A stretch of DNA of 64,000 bases from an uncultured Lachnospiraceae bacterium (GCA_946615865.1 CAMOIJ010000007.1:21435-85434); one strand, 5' to 3'. Positions 47,310 to 55,903 are shown, numbered from the stretch's first letter. Made by a program: numbers and translations. The notes: generated by a model not told the origin, from the sequence alone.

Positions 47310-50224
47310 TGGCGGTATTCAACGAAGATAACACTACCGAGCAGATGATCATATCGACGCTCAAGAAAAACGGTTGGGAGTACATTCCGGCAGAGGAGCT
47401 TGATCGTGATTACAGCGACGTTATGGTGGAATCCCTGGTTCGCGATGCTTTGATTCGATTAAATCCCGAGATCGCTGAGGATGAATCCAAAGCTGATGAG
47501 GTAATCTACAAACTGCGGACATTGTTTTTATCTACCAATGCGCAGAATCTTGTTACACAGAACGAGGCGTTTAAGCAGTTGGTTTTTGAAAAGAACTCCT
47601 ACCCGTTCGGCGAAGATGGAAAGCAGGTGTCCATTGATTTCTTTGGAACGGAGATCAATGGGAAGCTGGATCAAAACCAGTATGTGGTAACGAATCAGTG
47701 GGTGTATCCGAAAAAGGAAGGCGGAAAGAGGCTGGACATTGTTCTTTTGGTAAATGGTTTCCCGTTTGCCGTGGGCGAACTTAAGACACCAGTTCGCGCA
47801 GCAATTACCTGGCTTGATGGCGCCCAGGACATCAACAAGTACGAACAAAGCATCCCACAGATGTTCGTGACAAATGTATTTAACTTTGCTACCGAGGGTA
47901 AGTGTTATCGGTACGGTTCCGTCTGTATGCCGGCTGCGAAGTGGGGCCCATGGCACACAACAGACGATAAATCCGATGGAAGCCTGGCAGCGGTACAGAC
48001 CAGCATAAAAGACATGATTACGCAGTATAAGATCATGGACATCTTCCAGTTCTTTACCCTGTATGCTACCGATAATAAATACAGAAAATATAAAGTCATT
48101 GCTCGCTATCAGCAGTATGAAGGGGCCAACATGATCGTTGACCGTGTGCGTGCCGGCTATCCGAAGAAAGGTCTGATCTGGCACTTCCAGGGATCCGGGA
48201 AATCCTATCTGATGGAGTTTGCGGCAGTGAAACTGCGTATGCTTCCGGATCTGAAGAATCCGACAGTTATTATCGTCGATGATCGTTTAGACCTGGAATC
48301 TCAGATCACAGCACAGTTCCATTCTTCCGATGTAGGAAACCTGGAGTCTGCATCTACACGCGAACAGCTGATGACGATGCTGCGACAGGATATCCGGAAG
48401 ATTATCATCACTACCATCTTCCGTTTTCAGGAAGTAGATGGCGAGCTGAGCCCGCGTGACAACATTATCGTCATGGTAGATGAATGCCATAGAACGCAGG
48501 AAGGCGACCTGGGTATCAAGATGAGAACCGCGCTGCCTAACGCATTCTTCTTCGGTATGACGGGAACGCCGATCAACCGGACCGACAAGAATACGTTTGC
48601 TACCTTCGGTGCCACTGAGGACCGTAGCGGCTACATGAGCAAGTATTCCTTCTCTGATTCCATTCGCGACCATGCGACACTGCCGCTGAACTTTGAGCCT
48701 GTACCGATTGATCTCCATGTTGATCGTGAAGCTATGGACATGGAGTTTGATATGTTGACGGAGGGTGTGTCTGACGCAGACAAGGCGGAACTGTCTAGAC
48801 GCGTGAACATGCAGGCGATCATGTACAATCCGGCCCGTATTCATAAGGTCTGCGTTCATATTGCAAAGCACTTCACGACGAAGATCCGTCCGAATGGCTA
48901 TAAAGCACAGGTGGTTGTGTATGACCGGCCATGCTGTCTGAAATATAAAGCAGAACTTGATAAGCTCCTGGGACCGGACTGCTCTACGATCGTCATGGAT
49001 ACAAATGACGACAAGGCCGACGAGTATAAAAAATACAGACGGTCCAAGGATGAGGAAGCCAAGGTCTTAGATCGTTTCAGGGACCCTAACGATCCTCTGG
49101 AGATCGTTATCGTCACAGCAAAGCTACTGACCGGTTTCGATGCGCCTATCCTCCAGGTCATGTATCTGGACAAGCCCATGAAGGACCATACCCTTCTGCA
49201 GGCAATCTGCCGGACCAACCGTACTTATGATGAAGGCAAGACTAATGGTCTCATCGTGGATTATATCGGTATCTTTGATAATGTTGCCAAGGCGCTCGAC
49301 TTTGACGAAGGCAGCATGAAAAAGGTCATCACAAACATCGAAGCGGTGAAGAAGCAGATCCCGGCGCTGATCCGTAAGTGCCTCAGTTACTTCATGGGTG
49401 TTGATCGGACAGTCGACGGCTGGGAAGGCCTAATGGCAGCGCAGGAATGCATCCCGACGAATGATTCGAAAGATAAGTTTGCAGCAGACTACCAGGTACT
49501 AAATCGGGCATGGAACGCCGTATCTCCTGATCCGATGTTGAACGCACTGCAGGTAGATTATGTTTGGCTGTCCAAGGTTTATGAATCCGTGAAACCGGCA
49601 AACGGCGGTGGTGGTCTGATTTGGGCTGCCCTCGGTCCGAAAACCATGGACATCGTGAATGCTAATCTTGATGTCGGACAGGTTCATGAGGATGAAGAGA
49701 TCCTTTCACTGGATGCGGAACTGATTGATGCTTTCATAGAAAAGCACAAAGGGGCGCGGAACGCGGCAAAGAGAGTGGAGATAGATTTGGTAGCAAGAAT
49801 ACGGAAACATACAGATGATCCGAAATTTATCCGTCTTGGAGATAAGCTCGAAAAACTGCGTGAGCAGCATGAGCAAGGTCTGATCAACAGCATTGAGTTC
49901 CTGAAGATGCTGTTAGAGCTGGCAAAAGAAGCCGCTGAGGCAGAAAAAGAAGTCGTTCCGGAAGAAGAAGTCGATAAAGGAAAGGCTGCTCTGACCGAGC
50001 TCTTCAACGGTGTGAAAAACGAAAAGACACCGATTATAGTAGAACGCATTGTAACGGATATTGATGATATCGTTAAGATCGTTCGCTTCGATGGCTGGCA
50101 GAATACGACTGGTGGACGCCAGGAAGTTAAGAAAGCCCTCCGCAGCGTGGTATGGGTGAAATATAAGATCAAGGACAAGGAAGTCTTTGATAAGGCCTAC
50201 AGTTACATCGAACAGTATTATTAA
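47309..50224 (+). CDS. hsdR: type I restriction enzyme HsdR (nuclease-translocase)
   Basis: A 971-aa motor and nuclease subunit. The N-terminal PD-(D/E)xK nuclease has D143 in GGKRLDIVLLVNG and ELK (157-159). The SF2 translocase has Walker A IWHFQGSGKSYL near 290, MVDECHRTQEGDLG (DECH), GMTGTPIN and motif VI ICRTNRTYDEGK. The C-terminal helical region mediates assembly with M2S. Length is normal for the family. Shine-Dalgarno AAGGAGA precedes the start. A dedicated partner of the upstream M and S subunits; DNA cutting would follow when neither strand is methylated. Confidence 0.94.
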   Translation: MAVFNEDNTTEQMIISTLKKNGWEYIPAEELDRDYSDVMVESLVRDALIRLNPEIAEDESKADEVIYKLRTLFLSTNAQNLVTQNEAFKQLVFEKNSYPFGEDGKQVSIDFFGTEINGKLDQNQYVVTNQWVYPKKEGGKRLDIVLLVNGFPFAVGELKTPVRAAITWLDGAQDINKYEQSIPQMFVTNVFNFATEGKCYRYGSVCMPAAKWGPWHTTDDKSDGSLAAVQTSIKDMITQYKIMDIFQFFTLYATDNKYRKYKVIARYQQYEGANMIVDRVRAGYPKKGLIWHFQGSGKSYLMEFAAVKLRMLPDLKNPTVIIVDDRLDLESQITAQFHSSDVGNLESASTREQLMTMLRQDIRKIIITTIFRFQEVDGELSPRDNIIVMVDECHRTQEGDLGIKMRTALPNAFFFGMTGTPINRTDKNTFATFGATEDRSGYMSKYSFSDSIRDHATLPLNFEPVPIDLHVDREAMDMEFDMLTEGVSDADKAELSRRVNMQAIMYNPARIHKVCVHIAKHFTTKIRPNGYKAQVVVYDRPCCLKYKAELDKLLGPDCSTIVMDTNDDKADEYKKYRRSKDEEAKVLDRFRDPNDPLEIVIVTAKLLTGFDAPILQVMYLDKPMKDHTLLQAICRTNRTYDEGKTNGLIVDYIGIFDNVAKALDFDEGSMKKVITNIEAVKKQIPALIRKCLSYFMGVDRTVDGWEGLMAAQECIPTNDSKDKFAADYQVLNRAWNAVSPDPMLNALQVDYVWLSKVYESVKPANGGGGLIWAALGPKTMDIVNANLDVGQVHEDEEILSLDAELIDAFIEKHKGARNAAKRVEIDLVARIRKHTDDPKFIRLGDKLEKLREQHEQGLINSIEFLKMLLELAKEAAEAEKEVVPEEEVDKGKAALTELFNGVKNEKTPIIVERIVTDIDDIVKIVRFDGWQNTTGGRQEVKKALRSVVWVKYKIKDKEVFDKAYSYIEQYY

Positions 50225-50233
50225 GGAGGTCCT

Positions 50234-50788
50234 ATGGCAAGAAGTGCATATGCCGAGAATTTGATTCGAACAGTGCTGGATAACTCCGAAGCAGATGACT
50301 GGGCCAGCGCCGTACAGGAATGGGAAATTGTCGACTGGGATGAAGATTTAGAGCTAAAGTCTGCCTGCATCTGCGGCAAAGAAAGACTTCGTTATCTTTA
50401 TACGATAAGGAACCGGTACAACGGAAACATCCTGGATCCCATTGGGAGTTCGTGCATCAGGAAGTTCGAGCGTACAGATTTGAATGATGAAGTTTCTGCC
50501 CTGGAAGATATGTTCCGGCTGCTTCATGCATACGAGAACCACGAGTTTATCGCTCTGGATTCACGCCTGTTTTCCAGGAAGCTCCTTCTCTACTTGTATG
50601 AGGATGGGGCTTTCCCTGGCACTACGTATAACCACGGTGACGGGCGTAGGGATTATCAGTTTCTGCTAGATATGTTCAATGCGCATAACGATTCTATCTC
50701 AAGAGCACAGCAAGGGAAGATCAATGCGATCATCATGAATTCGATCATTCCGTATCTGCAGCGAAAGTTACATGCAACAAGGTATTAA
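50234..50788 (+). CDS. unknown protein with a Cys-containing motif
   Basis: A 184-aa protein. Residues 40-75 carry CICGKERLRYLYTIRNRYNG then LDPIGSSCIRKFER, giving a C-x-C...C pattern that could bind zinc. The rest is helical (ALEDMFRLLHAYENHEFIAL, RLFSRKLLLYLYEDG) with GDGRRDYQFLLDMFNAH. No family name is certain. It starts 10 bp after hsdR with a GGAGG Shine-Dalgarno and runs into the metallopeptidase gene 16 bp away, so it is probably part of the same operon. Its role, possibly regulation of restriction, is inferred from position only. Confidence 0.6.
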   Translation: MARSAYAENLIRTVLDNSEADDWASAVQEWEIVDWDEDLELKSACICGKERLRYLYTIRNRYNGNILDPIGSSCIRKFERTDLNDEVSALEDMFRLLHAYENHEFIALDSRLFSRKLLLYLYEDGAFPGTTYNHGDGRRDYQFLLDMFNAHNDSISRAQQGKINAIIMNSIIPYLQRKLHATRY

Positions 50789-50803
50789 GCGGAGGCGGCG
50801 TAT

Positions 50804-52756
50804 TTGGCATATAAAGATTTTAAGGAATACATTCAGGTAAACTATGACTGGCTTTTGCAGGAGGCAATCGATGAGTACCTGCTCAAGCACTATGACGGGA
50901 TTGGATTTCATGGATTGAATGTGCTTTCACTTCTAAAGGCCACGGCAAATAATATTCAGGTCTGCAGCTTGACTTGCCATGACGATATCGGGCCGAGAAT
51001 CCGTGTCGACGTTCACATCAAAGCAAATGTAGTGCTTGGCGGCTTGGGAACATCCAATTACGAAGCGGGTCGGGAGTCGCACTGGTTCACTGTATATCTA
51101 CAGGCAAATTTAAAGGACGGCCTGCATGATGTGGAGGTGCTGGATACCGATATGTATCAGACTCCGAGGTTTAACAAAGATCATGCTTTGGATGAGTTTT
51201 TCCTCCAGTATGTATACTCGGATCAGCTGGAGGACATCGCGGATGAATTTACGGAGTTCTGGTGTGGTGATGAAGTATATGACGGCTGGAACTCCCCACT
51301 GAAAAAGATGCTGGAGGAGCTCGATCTGGTCTGGTACGAGGCAGAACTGCCACAGGGAGAGATGGGCCGCATGTACTTCCGGGAATCGGAGGAACTCGTT
51401 GATGACTTTGTACAAGAGCCCGGGATGCGTTATCCGGAACGACGCCAAGTGAAGAAAACGATCGGTCCTGGAGCCATGCTGATCAGCCATGATTTCTACT
51501 TTATTCCTGGCTATGGCAGTAAGAGCGATACGATCGCGCATGAGATCGTCCACTGGGACCGGCATGAAAAATTCTTCGAGATCCTGGCTCTGTTGAATCA
51601 GGATGAGAAGACTTTGTTTTGTGAAGCCAATCCCAGTGCAAGTTCTCCGGACGAACTCGAAGGTGTCGCCAAGGCACGCTGGTGGGCTGAGTGGCAGGCC
51701 AATGCTCTGGCGCCGCGGTATCTGATGCCCAGGAGAATCTTCAATAGGTACTTTCCTGCTATGCTACAGGAGCAGCGGGAATTGTACGGAGGTACCGAGG
51801 GCCAGGTGATGGAACACGGTCTGCAGCAGATCTCTGGTGTGTTTGGCGTTTCTAAATATGAAGCAAAGCTCAGAGCGATGCAGCTCGGGTATAAGCAGGC
51901 GGAAGGTGCCTTCCTTCGGGTAAATGGCCATCAGCGGGCTCCGTTTTCTTTCAATCCTAATGCTCTGGGAGAGAAAGAAACCTTCATCCTGGACGCGCGT
52001 AATGGAAAACGGATCTGCGAGGAGAATCCGGAGTTTGCAAAGCTGTTCAGCAGCGGTGACTTCATTTATACCGGTCTCGTTGTCTGTATCAACGATCCAC
52101 TGTATGTTCAGAAGACCGATGATCCTTCTTGCCCGCAGGGGTATGAACTTACAGACTATGCACGGGCACATGTGGATCTATGCTGTCTGAAGTTTAAGCG
52201 GGAATACACACGTGTCGGTGCCGCGGAAGAGTATTACAACCAGTGCTATTTCAGCAGGGACGTAAATGCTTCTGAGTTTAAAGAGACAAAGACGATCGAG
52301 CTGTCTTCCAATCAAGATCCAATCGAAGAAGCAAGGCAGCTAAAGCTATTACAGAAAGAAAATATTCGTGTGATGGCGATCAAACGGAAATTACCGACGA
52401 ACTTTGCTGAAACACTGTCTGCCCATATGGACCGCCTGGAGGACGGCGAAGGTAAGAAGATGACGTTCAGGTGCTTGCACGAGCGGACAGGCTTATCGGA
52501 GAAATACCTGAGTAATGTCATCAATGGAGGAAAGAAACCAAGCATCGAAGTTCTCTATGCGATATGCCTGGCAATGCATCTCCACCCGATTTTCAGTGAA
52601 GATGTCATCAAAAAGGCGTATGGTGGTTATCCGGATGATGAGGAAGGAGCTATGGCAGAGTATCTGCTTGGGCATCACTATACGGAATCGATTGATATGA
52701 TCAATGATAAGCTGAAGCAGCTCGGCTATCCGATCTGGGGAAAGGATGTAGCGTAA
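50804..52756 (+). CDS. ImmA/IrrE-type metallopeptidase with C-terminal XRE-like HTH
   Basis: A 650-aa protein. Residues 1-200 are an unrecognised strand-rich domain. The zinc peptidase motif HEIVH lies at 246-250 (DTIAHEIVHWDRHEKFF), with the downstream third ligand in WWAEWQANALAPRYLMP near 290-305. A middle domain follows, and an HTH sits at about 540-590 (RCLHERTGLSEKYLSNVING, KKPSIEVLYAICLAMHL). ImmA/IrrE proteins cleave phage-type repressors to trigger excision or stress responses. Peptidase first and HTH last is the reverse of the common order. The start codon is TTG, 8 bp after GGAGG; there is no ATG nearby. It is the last gene before the phage leader region. Confidence 0.75.
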   Translation: MAYKDFKEYIQVNYDWLLQEAIDEYLLKHYDGIGFHGLNVLSLLKATANNIQVCSLTCHDDIGPRIRVDVHIKANVVLGGLGTSNYEAGRESHWFTVYLQANLKDGLHDVEVLDTDMYQTPRFNKDHALDEFFLQYVYSDQLEDIADEFTEFWCGDEVYDGWNSPLKKMLEELDLVWYEAELPQGEMGRMYFRESEELVDDFVQEPGMRYPERRQVKKTIGPGAMLISHDFYFIPGYGSKSDTIAHEIVHWDRHEKFFEILALLNQDEKTLFCEANPSASSPDELEGVAKARWWAEWQANALAPRYLMPRRIFNRYFPAMLQEQRELYGGTEGQVMEHGLQQISGVFGVSKYEAKLRAMQLGYKQAEGAFLRVNGHQRAPFSFNPNALGEKETFILDARNGKRICEENPEFAKLFSSGDFIYTGLVVCINDPLYVQKTDDPSCPQGYELTDYARAHVDLCCLKFKREYTRVGAAEEYYNQCYFSRDVNASEFKETKTIELSSNQDPIEEARQLKLLQKENIRVMAIKRKLPTNFAETLSAHMDRLEDGEGKKMTFRCLHERTGLSEKYLSNVINGGKKPSIEVLYAICLAMHLHPIFSEDVIKKAYGGYPDDEEGAMAEYLLGHHYTESIDMINDKLKQLGYPIWGKDVA

Positions 52757-52785
52757 AAATTTTTGAAAAAACTTTTTTGAAATTC

Positions 52786-52909
52786 GGAACAAATAGTTCC
52801 GGTCGAAAACGACGAAGAATAAAGAGATTTGAGGGCCCTGTGGTCAGCGTCTATTAAGGCGCCGGCTGCAGGGCCTTTTTTCGTGCCCAAAATCAGAACT
52901 TTTAGTTCC
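52786..52909 (+). promoter_or_regulatory. pair of GAAC-N5-GTTC palindromes around a terminator
   Basis: GGAACAAATAGTTCC at 52786-52800 and GAACTTTTAGTTC at 52896-52908 share GAAC, 5 nt, GTTC, 110 bp apart. The spacing differs by one from the Gram-positive LexA box (GAAC-N4-GTTC), so a phage repressor site is as likely. Confidence 0.5.
52834..52882 (+). terminator. terminator at the end of the defence operon
   Basis: GGCCCTG (52834-52840) pairs with CAGGGCC (52869-52875), followed by TTTTTTCG. It separates the metallopeptidase gene from the phage leader. Confidence 0.75.
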
Positions 52910-52981
52910 GATATTGGATGAGGCATATGCGGTTTAATACGGGTGAAGTTAATAAAAAAGCATCCAAGCGGAGGAAACAAC

Positions 52982-53002
52982 ATGTTCAACGATAGCTCGT
53001 AG
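52982..53002 (+). CDS. 6-codon leader ORF
   Basis: GGAGGAAACAAC precedes ATG TTC AAC GAT AGC TCG TAG, coding MFNDSS. It has a good Shine-Dalgarno and lies upstream of a terminator-like structure in the leader of the sigma-like gene, the layout of a translational attenuator. Coding status is not proven. Confidence 0.4.
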   Translation: MFNDSS

Positions 53003-53079
53003 CAATCCGGGAGGCCCGCCTCCCACAAAGCAGATTTAACACATTGTCCAACTTAAAAAACTGATATCTCGCCCGAGAT

Positions 53080-53178
53080 GCGCATTAAGGCAGGGATACC
53101 GATATAGGCTTCCAGACTCCCGACAGGGGGCTTTGGAAAGTCAGAATCGGTAGCCTTTCCTTAGTGCGCTCTTTTTTC
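53080..53178 (+). promoter_or_regulatory. long nested hairpin with U tract, attenuator-like
   Basis: GCGCATTAAGG (53080-53090) pairs with CCTTAGTGCGC (53159-53169). Inside, ATACCGAT pairs with ATCGGTA and TTCCA with TGGAA. TCTTTTTTC follows at once. A short hairpin GGGAGGC-CC-GCCTCCC lies upstream near 53011. The element lies 83 bp before the sigma-like gene. The sequence between 52757 and 53260 holds no other gene. Confidence 0.6.
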
Positions 53179-53260
53179 GGGCCGGGAAAGGCAGCGGCCC
53201 TCAAATCCGGACCTCTTCCCTGCCTTCGTGCGATCCAGGCGGATCAAACGGAGGTAAAAG

Positions 53261-53761
53261 ATGTCACGTAATTTTCGTACCAAACTGAGTAACCGCACCA
53301 ACTATGTCTACACCGACGCTAAAGGCAAGAACCACATTGTCCGTCCTGGCGAGGAAGACGTCACGCCTGAGATGATCGCCGACCTGCATGCCATGGACGA
53401 TGACTGGTGCAATGCCGAGAACAGAGAACGCTACCACGTTACCGTCCGCCTTGATGCCAGGATTGATACCGATTCTGAAAAGGATGGAAACGAGACAATC
53501 ACCGCAGCGGATCAGCTGGATCCGGAGGCAATCTTCCTGGAGAAGCTCGAAGCCCTGGAACATGCTGAGCAGATCATGCGTCTGCGCAAGGCCCTGCAGC
53601 AGCTGAAGCCGGAGGACAGGTCACTTGTCCAGGATGTCTTCTATCAGGGTATGCAGCAGAAGGATGCTGCGGCGGTACGCGGTGTATCCAAAGCTGCCAT
53701 CACCAAGCGCCTGAAGCGGATTTACCGCGACCTCGGAAAAATTCTTGAAGAACAGGGTTAA
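53261..53761 (+). CDS. phage sigma-70-like protein with region 4 helix-turn-helix
   Basis: A 166-aa protein. An N-terminal phage-type segment (RNFRTKLSNRTNYVYTDAKG) is followed by an acidic middle. A C-terminal sigma region 4 (about 105-160, LRKALQQLKPEDRSLVQDVF, then DAAAVRGVSKAAITKRLKRI) is a helix-turn-helix. Proteins like this open the replication module of Clostridia phages and integrative elements. AACGGAGGTAAAAG precedes the ATG. The long structured leader upstream suggests attenuation control. It probably directs host RNA polymerase to phage promoters; no region 2 is seen, so it may act with the host sigma factor. Confidence 0.75.
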   Translation: MSRNFRTKLSNRTNYVYTDAKGKNHIVRPGEEDVTPEMIADLHAMDDDWCNAENRERYHVTVRLDARIDTDSEKDGNETITAADQLDPEAIFLEKLEALEHAEQIMRLRKALQQLKPEDRSLVQDVFYQGMQQKDAAAVRGVSKAAITKRLKRIYRDLGKILEEQG

Positions 53762-53849
53762 CTGATCACCTGGAAATCCAGGTTACACAGGAAGAGCGCT
53801 TTTCCAAGATCAAGAAACCGTTATTCAAGAACAGCGAGGTGACAATCAG

Positions 53850-54137
53850 ATGAATAACAACGAAAAACTTCTGAACGTCATCCGTGCCCTGGAGGCCCTG
53901 ACTGCCAGTCTGAAAGATCTGGCTGGCAGCGAGGGTTCTTCACCGGATACGGGTGAAAAAGAAACAAACGAAAGAACTGTAACCTTTGAAGAAGTCCGAA
54001 AGGCCCTGGCTAAGGTCTGTGCCGCCGGTAAAACGGATGCCGCGCAGGCTCTTGTGAAGAAGTATGGCGGAGATCGCCTGCGGGATGTCCCGCCTGATCA
54101 GTACGCGGATCTTCTTCATGATGCGGAGGCACTCTGA
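53850..54137 (+). CDS. small phage protein of unknown function
   Basis: A 95-aa acidic protein (NNNEKLLNVIRALEALTASL helix, a low-complexity EGSSPDTGEKE linker, then VTFEEVRKALAKVCAAGKTD and LVKKYGGDRLRDVPPDQYAD). The C-terminal half resembles phage proteins that sit next to DUF2800, sometimes misannotated as an rRNA biogenesis factor. GCGAGGTGACAATCAG precedes the ATG. Its stop overlaps the next start by one base. Confidence 0.65.
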   Translation: MNNNEKLLNVIRALEALTASLKDLAGSEGSSPDTGEKETNERTVTFEEVRKALAKVCAAGKTDAAQALVKKYGGDRLRDVPPDQYADLLHDAEAL

Positions 54138-55285
54138 TGCCGCCGGTAGGGCATTCCGTCACATCACCGTCATCGGCAAACCGGTGGCTGCATTGCACAC
54201 CCAGCGCCAGGCTGAACGCCGTAGCCCAGCAGTCCTCCGAGGCTGCTGCAGAAGGCACAGCAGCACATGAGCTTGCGGAATACAAAATCCGCACGTTCCT
54301 GGGTGAAAAGCTGAAGCGGCCGACATCCGATTATGACTGTGACGAGATGGAAGAAGCGACGGATGACTATCTCTTCTTTATAAGAGAGAAGCTGGCAGCG
54401 GCCAAGGAAACCTGTGAGGACCCTGCAATCTTCGTGGAGCAGCGGATCGATTTCAGTCGGTATGTCCCGAACGGCTATGGCTGTACGGATTGCTGCATCG
54501 TAGCAGATGAGATCATGTACATCATTGACCTGAAATACGGAAAAGGCATCGTGGTCGACGCTGAAGAAAATCCACAGATGAAGATCTATGCACTTGGCTG
54601 TCTGGAACTCTTCTCGGAGCTCTTTGACATACAGCGCGTGTCGCTGAACATCTTCCAACCGCGCCGGGAGAACATATCCACCTGGGAAACCAGTGTGGAA
54701 GATCTTCGGACCTGGGCGGATGAAGTTCTGACACCGAAGGCGAAAGAAGCCTATGAAGGCAACGGCGAGTTCGTGCCGGGCGACTGGTGCATGTTCTGTA
54801 AGGTAGCGCCGAGATGTAGGGCGAGAGCAGATTCCTGCCTGGCACTTGCCCGGATGGAGTTTAAGCCCGGACCGCTTCTTTCCGATGAGGAACTGGGAGA
54901 GGTCATGGAAAAGGCAGATCAGATTTCGAAGTGGGCTGGTGACATCATGGCATACTGCCAGGAGCAGGCCATTGATCACGGCAGACACTTCCCTGGTTAC
55001 AAGGTTGTACAGGGACGCAGTATTCGGAAGTTTTCTGACACAGATGCCGTAGCGCAGGCAGCAAGAGATGCGGGTTACACGGATTCGGATATTTTCACAA
55101 CCAGCCTCATTACTCTCACCGCCTTCGAACGGCTCATGGGAAAGAAGAAATTCCAGGATACCCTGGGTGACTACGTAACAAAAACAACACCAAAGCTGGT
55201 CCTTGTCCCGGAATCGGACAAGCGTCCAGAAATACAGGTTGATTCCGCAATGAAAGATTTTAAAGGAGAATATGACAATGGCTAA
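54137..55285 (+). CDS. DUF2800 phage protein, PD-(D/E)xK nuclease-like
   Basis: A 382-aa protein of the DUF2800 group, related to RecB/Cas4-like nucleases. It has EGTAAHELAEYKIRTFLGEK near 35-55, GYGCTDCCIVADEIMYIIDL with the Asp, then KYGKG (D-L-K core) near 135-140. A Cys-rich C-terminal part (GDWCMFCKVAPRCRARADSC, near 215-235) could hold an iron-sulfur cluster. It is encoded between the small protein and a DUF2815 gene, as in many siphoviruses, and probably works in phage recombination or replication. Confidence 0.75.
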   Translation: MPPVGHSVTSPSSANRWLHCTPSARLNAVAQQSSEAAAEGTAAHELAEYKIRTFLGEKLKRPTSDYDCDEMEEATDDYLFFIREKLAAAKETCEDPAIFVEQRIDFSRYVPNGYGCTDCCIVADEIMYIIDLKYGKGIVVDAEENPQMKIYALGCLELFSELFDIQRVSLNIFQPRRENISTWETSVEDLRTWADEVLTPKAKEAYEGNGEFVPGDWCMFCKVAPRCRARADSCLALARMEFKPGPLLSDEELGEVMEKADQISKWAGDIMAYCQEQAIDHGRHFPGYKVVQGRSIRKFSDTDAVAQAARDAGYTDSDIFTTSLITLTAFERLMGKKKFQDTLGDYVTKTTPKLVLVPESDKRPEIQVDSAMKDFKGEYDNG

Positions 55286-55838
55286 TTACGAAGCAAAACT
55301 TATCAACGACACGAAGGTCCTGACCGGCAAGATCCGTTTCTCTTACGCTCATCTGTTTGAGCCCTGGGGTGCGAGTGGCGCCGAGCCGAAGTACTCCGTT
55401 TCCATCCTGATCCCGAAGACCGATACCAAGACGGTGGAGGTGATCCGTAAGGCGATCGAGAACGCCACTGCGGAAGCCGTGCAGAAGTACGGGAAGAACT
55501 TCAAGTCTGCTCGTCTGCATACACCGATCCATGACGGAGATGTGGAGAAACCTGGTGACGAGGCCTATGCCGGCCAGTACTACATCAACTGCAACAACCG
55601 TCTGGCACCGCAGGTGGTGGATATCAACTGTGACCGGATCGAAGATCCCGAAGAAGTATATTCCGGTGCCTATGGCCGTATCACCCTGAACTTCTATGGC
55701 TACTCTGTTTCCGGCAACACGGGTATCGCGGCGTCCCTGCAGAATGTGCAGAAGCTGGAAGACGGTGAGCGTCTCGGCGGAGGCAGGTCCAGTGCCCTGG
55801 CTGATTTTGGCGGGGCCGGCGAGGACTTCCTGAACTAA
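55278..55838 (+). CDS. DUF2815 phage protein, probable ssDNA-binding
   Basis: A 186-aa protein of the DUF2815 type. ANYEAKLINDTKVLTGKIRF, SYAHLFEPWGASGAEPKYSV and GRITLNFYGYSVSGNTGIAA are typical, with a Gly-rich acidic tail ending AGEDFLN. The group has an OB-like pattern and is thought to act as the phage single-strand binding protein. AAAGGAG lies 9 bp before the ATG at 55278; the ATG at 55272 is too close. Its start overlaps the DUF2800 stop by 8 bp. Confidence 0.8.
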   Translation: MANYEAKLINDTKVLTGKIRFSYAHLFEPWGASGAEPKYSVSILIPKTDTKTVEVIRKAIENATAEAVQKYGKNFKSARLHTPIHDGDVEKPGDEAYAGQYYINCNNRLAPQVVDINCDRIEDPEEVYSGAYGRITLNFYGYSVSGNTGIAASLQNVQKLEDGERLGGGRSSALADFGGAGEDFLN

Positions 55839-55859
55839 TCATAATCATTTACTCGGTAG

Positions 55860-55888
55860 GGCGGCGGGAGCAATCCCGCTGCCTTTTT
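55860..55888 (+). terminator. terminator after DUF2815 gene
   Basis: GGCGGCGGGA, GCAA loop, TCCCGCTGCC (one mismatch), then TTTTT. It lies 16 bp before the DNA polymerase start and may cap transcript levels. Confidence 0.75.
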
Positions 55889-55903
55889 CAGGAGGTGCTC
55901 ACA

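Noticed and set aside
52786-52908. LexA (SOS) boxes
   Set aside because: The half-site spacing is 5 nt, not the 4 nt of the Gram-positive LexA consensus, so I list them only as generic palindromes.
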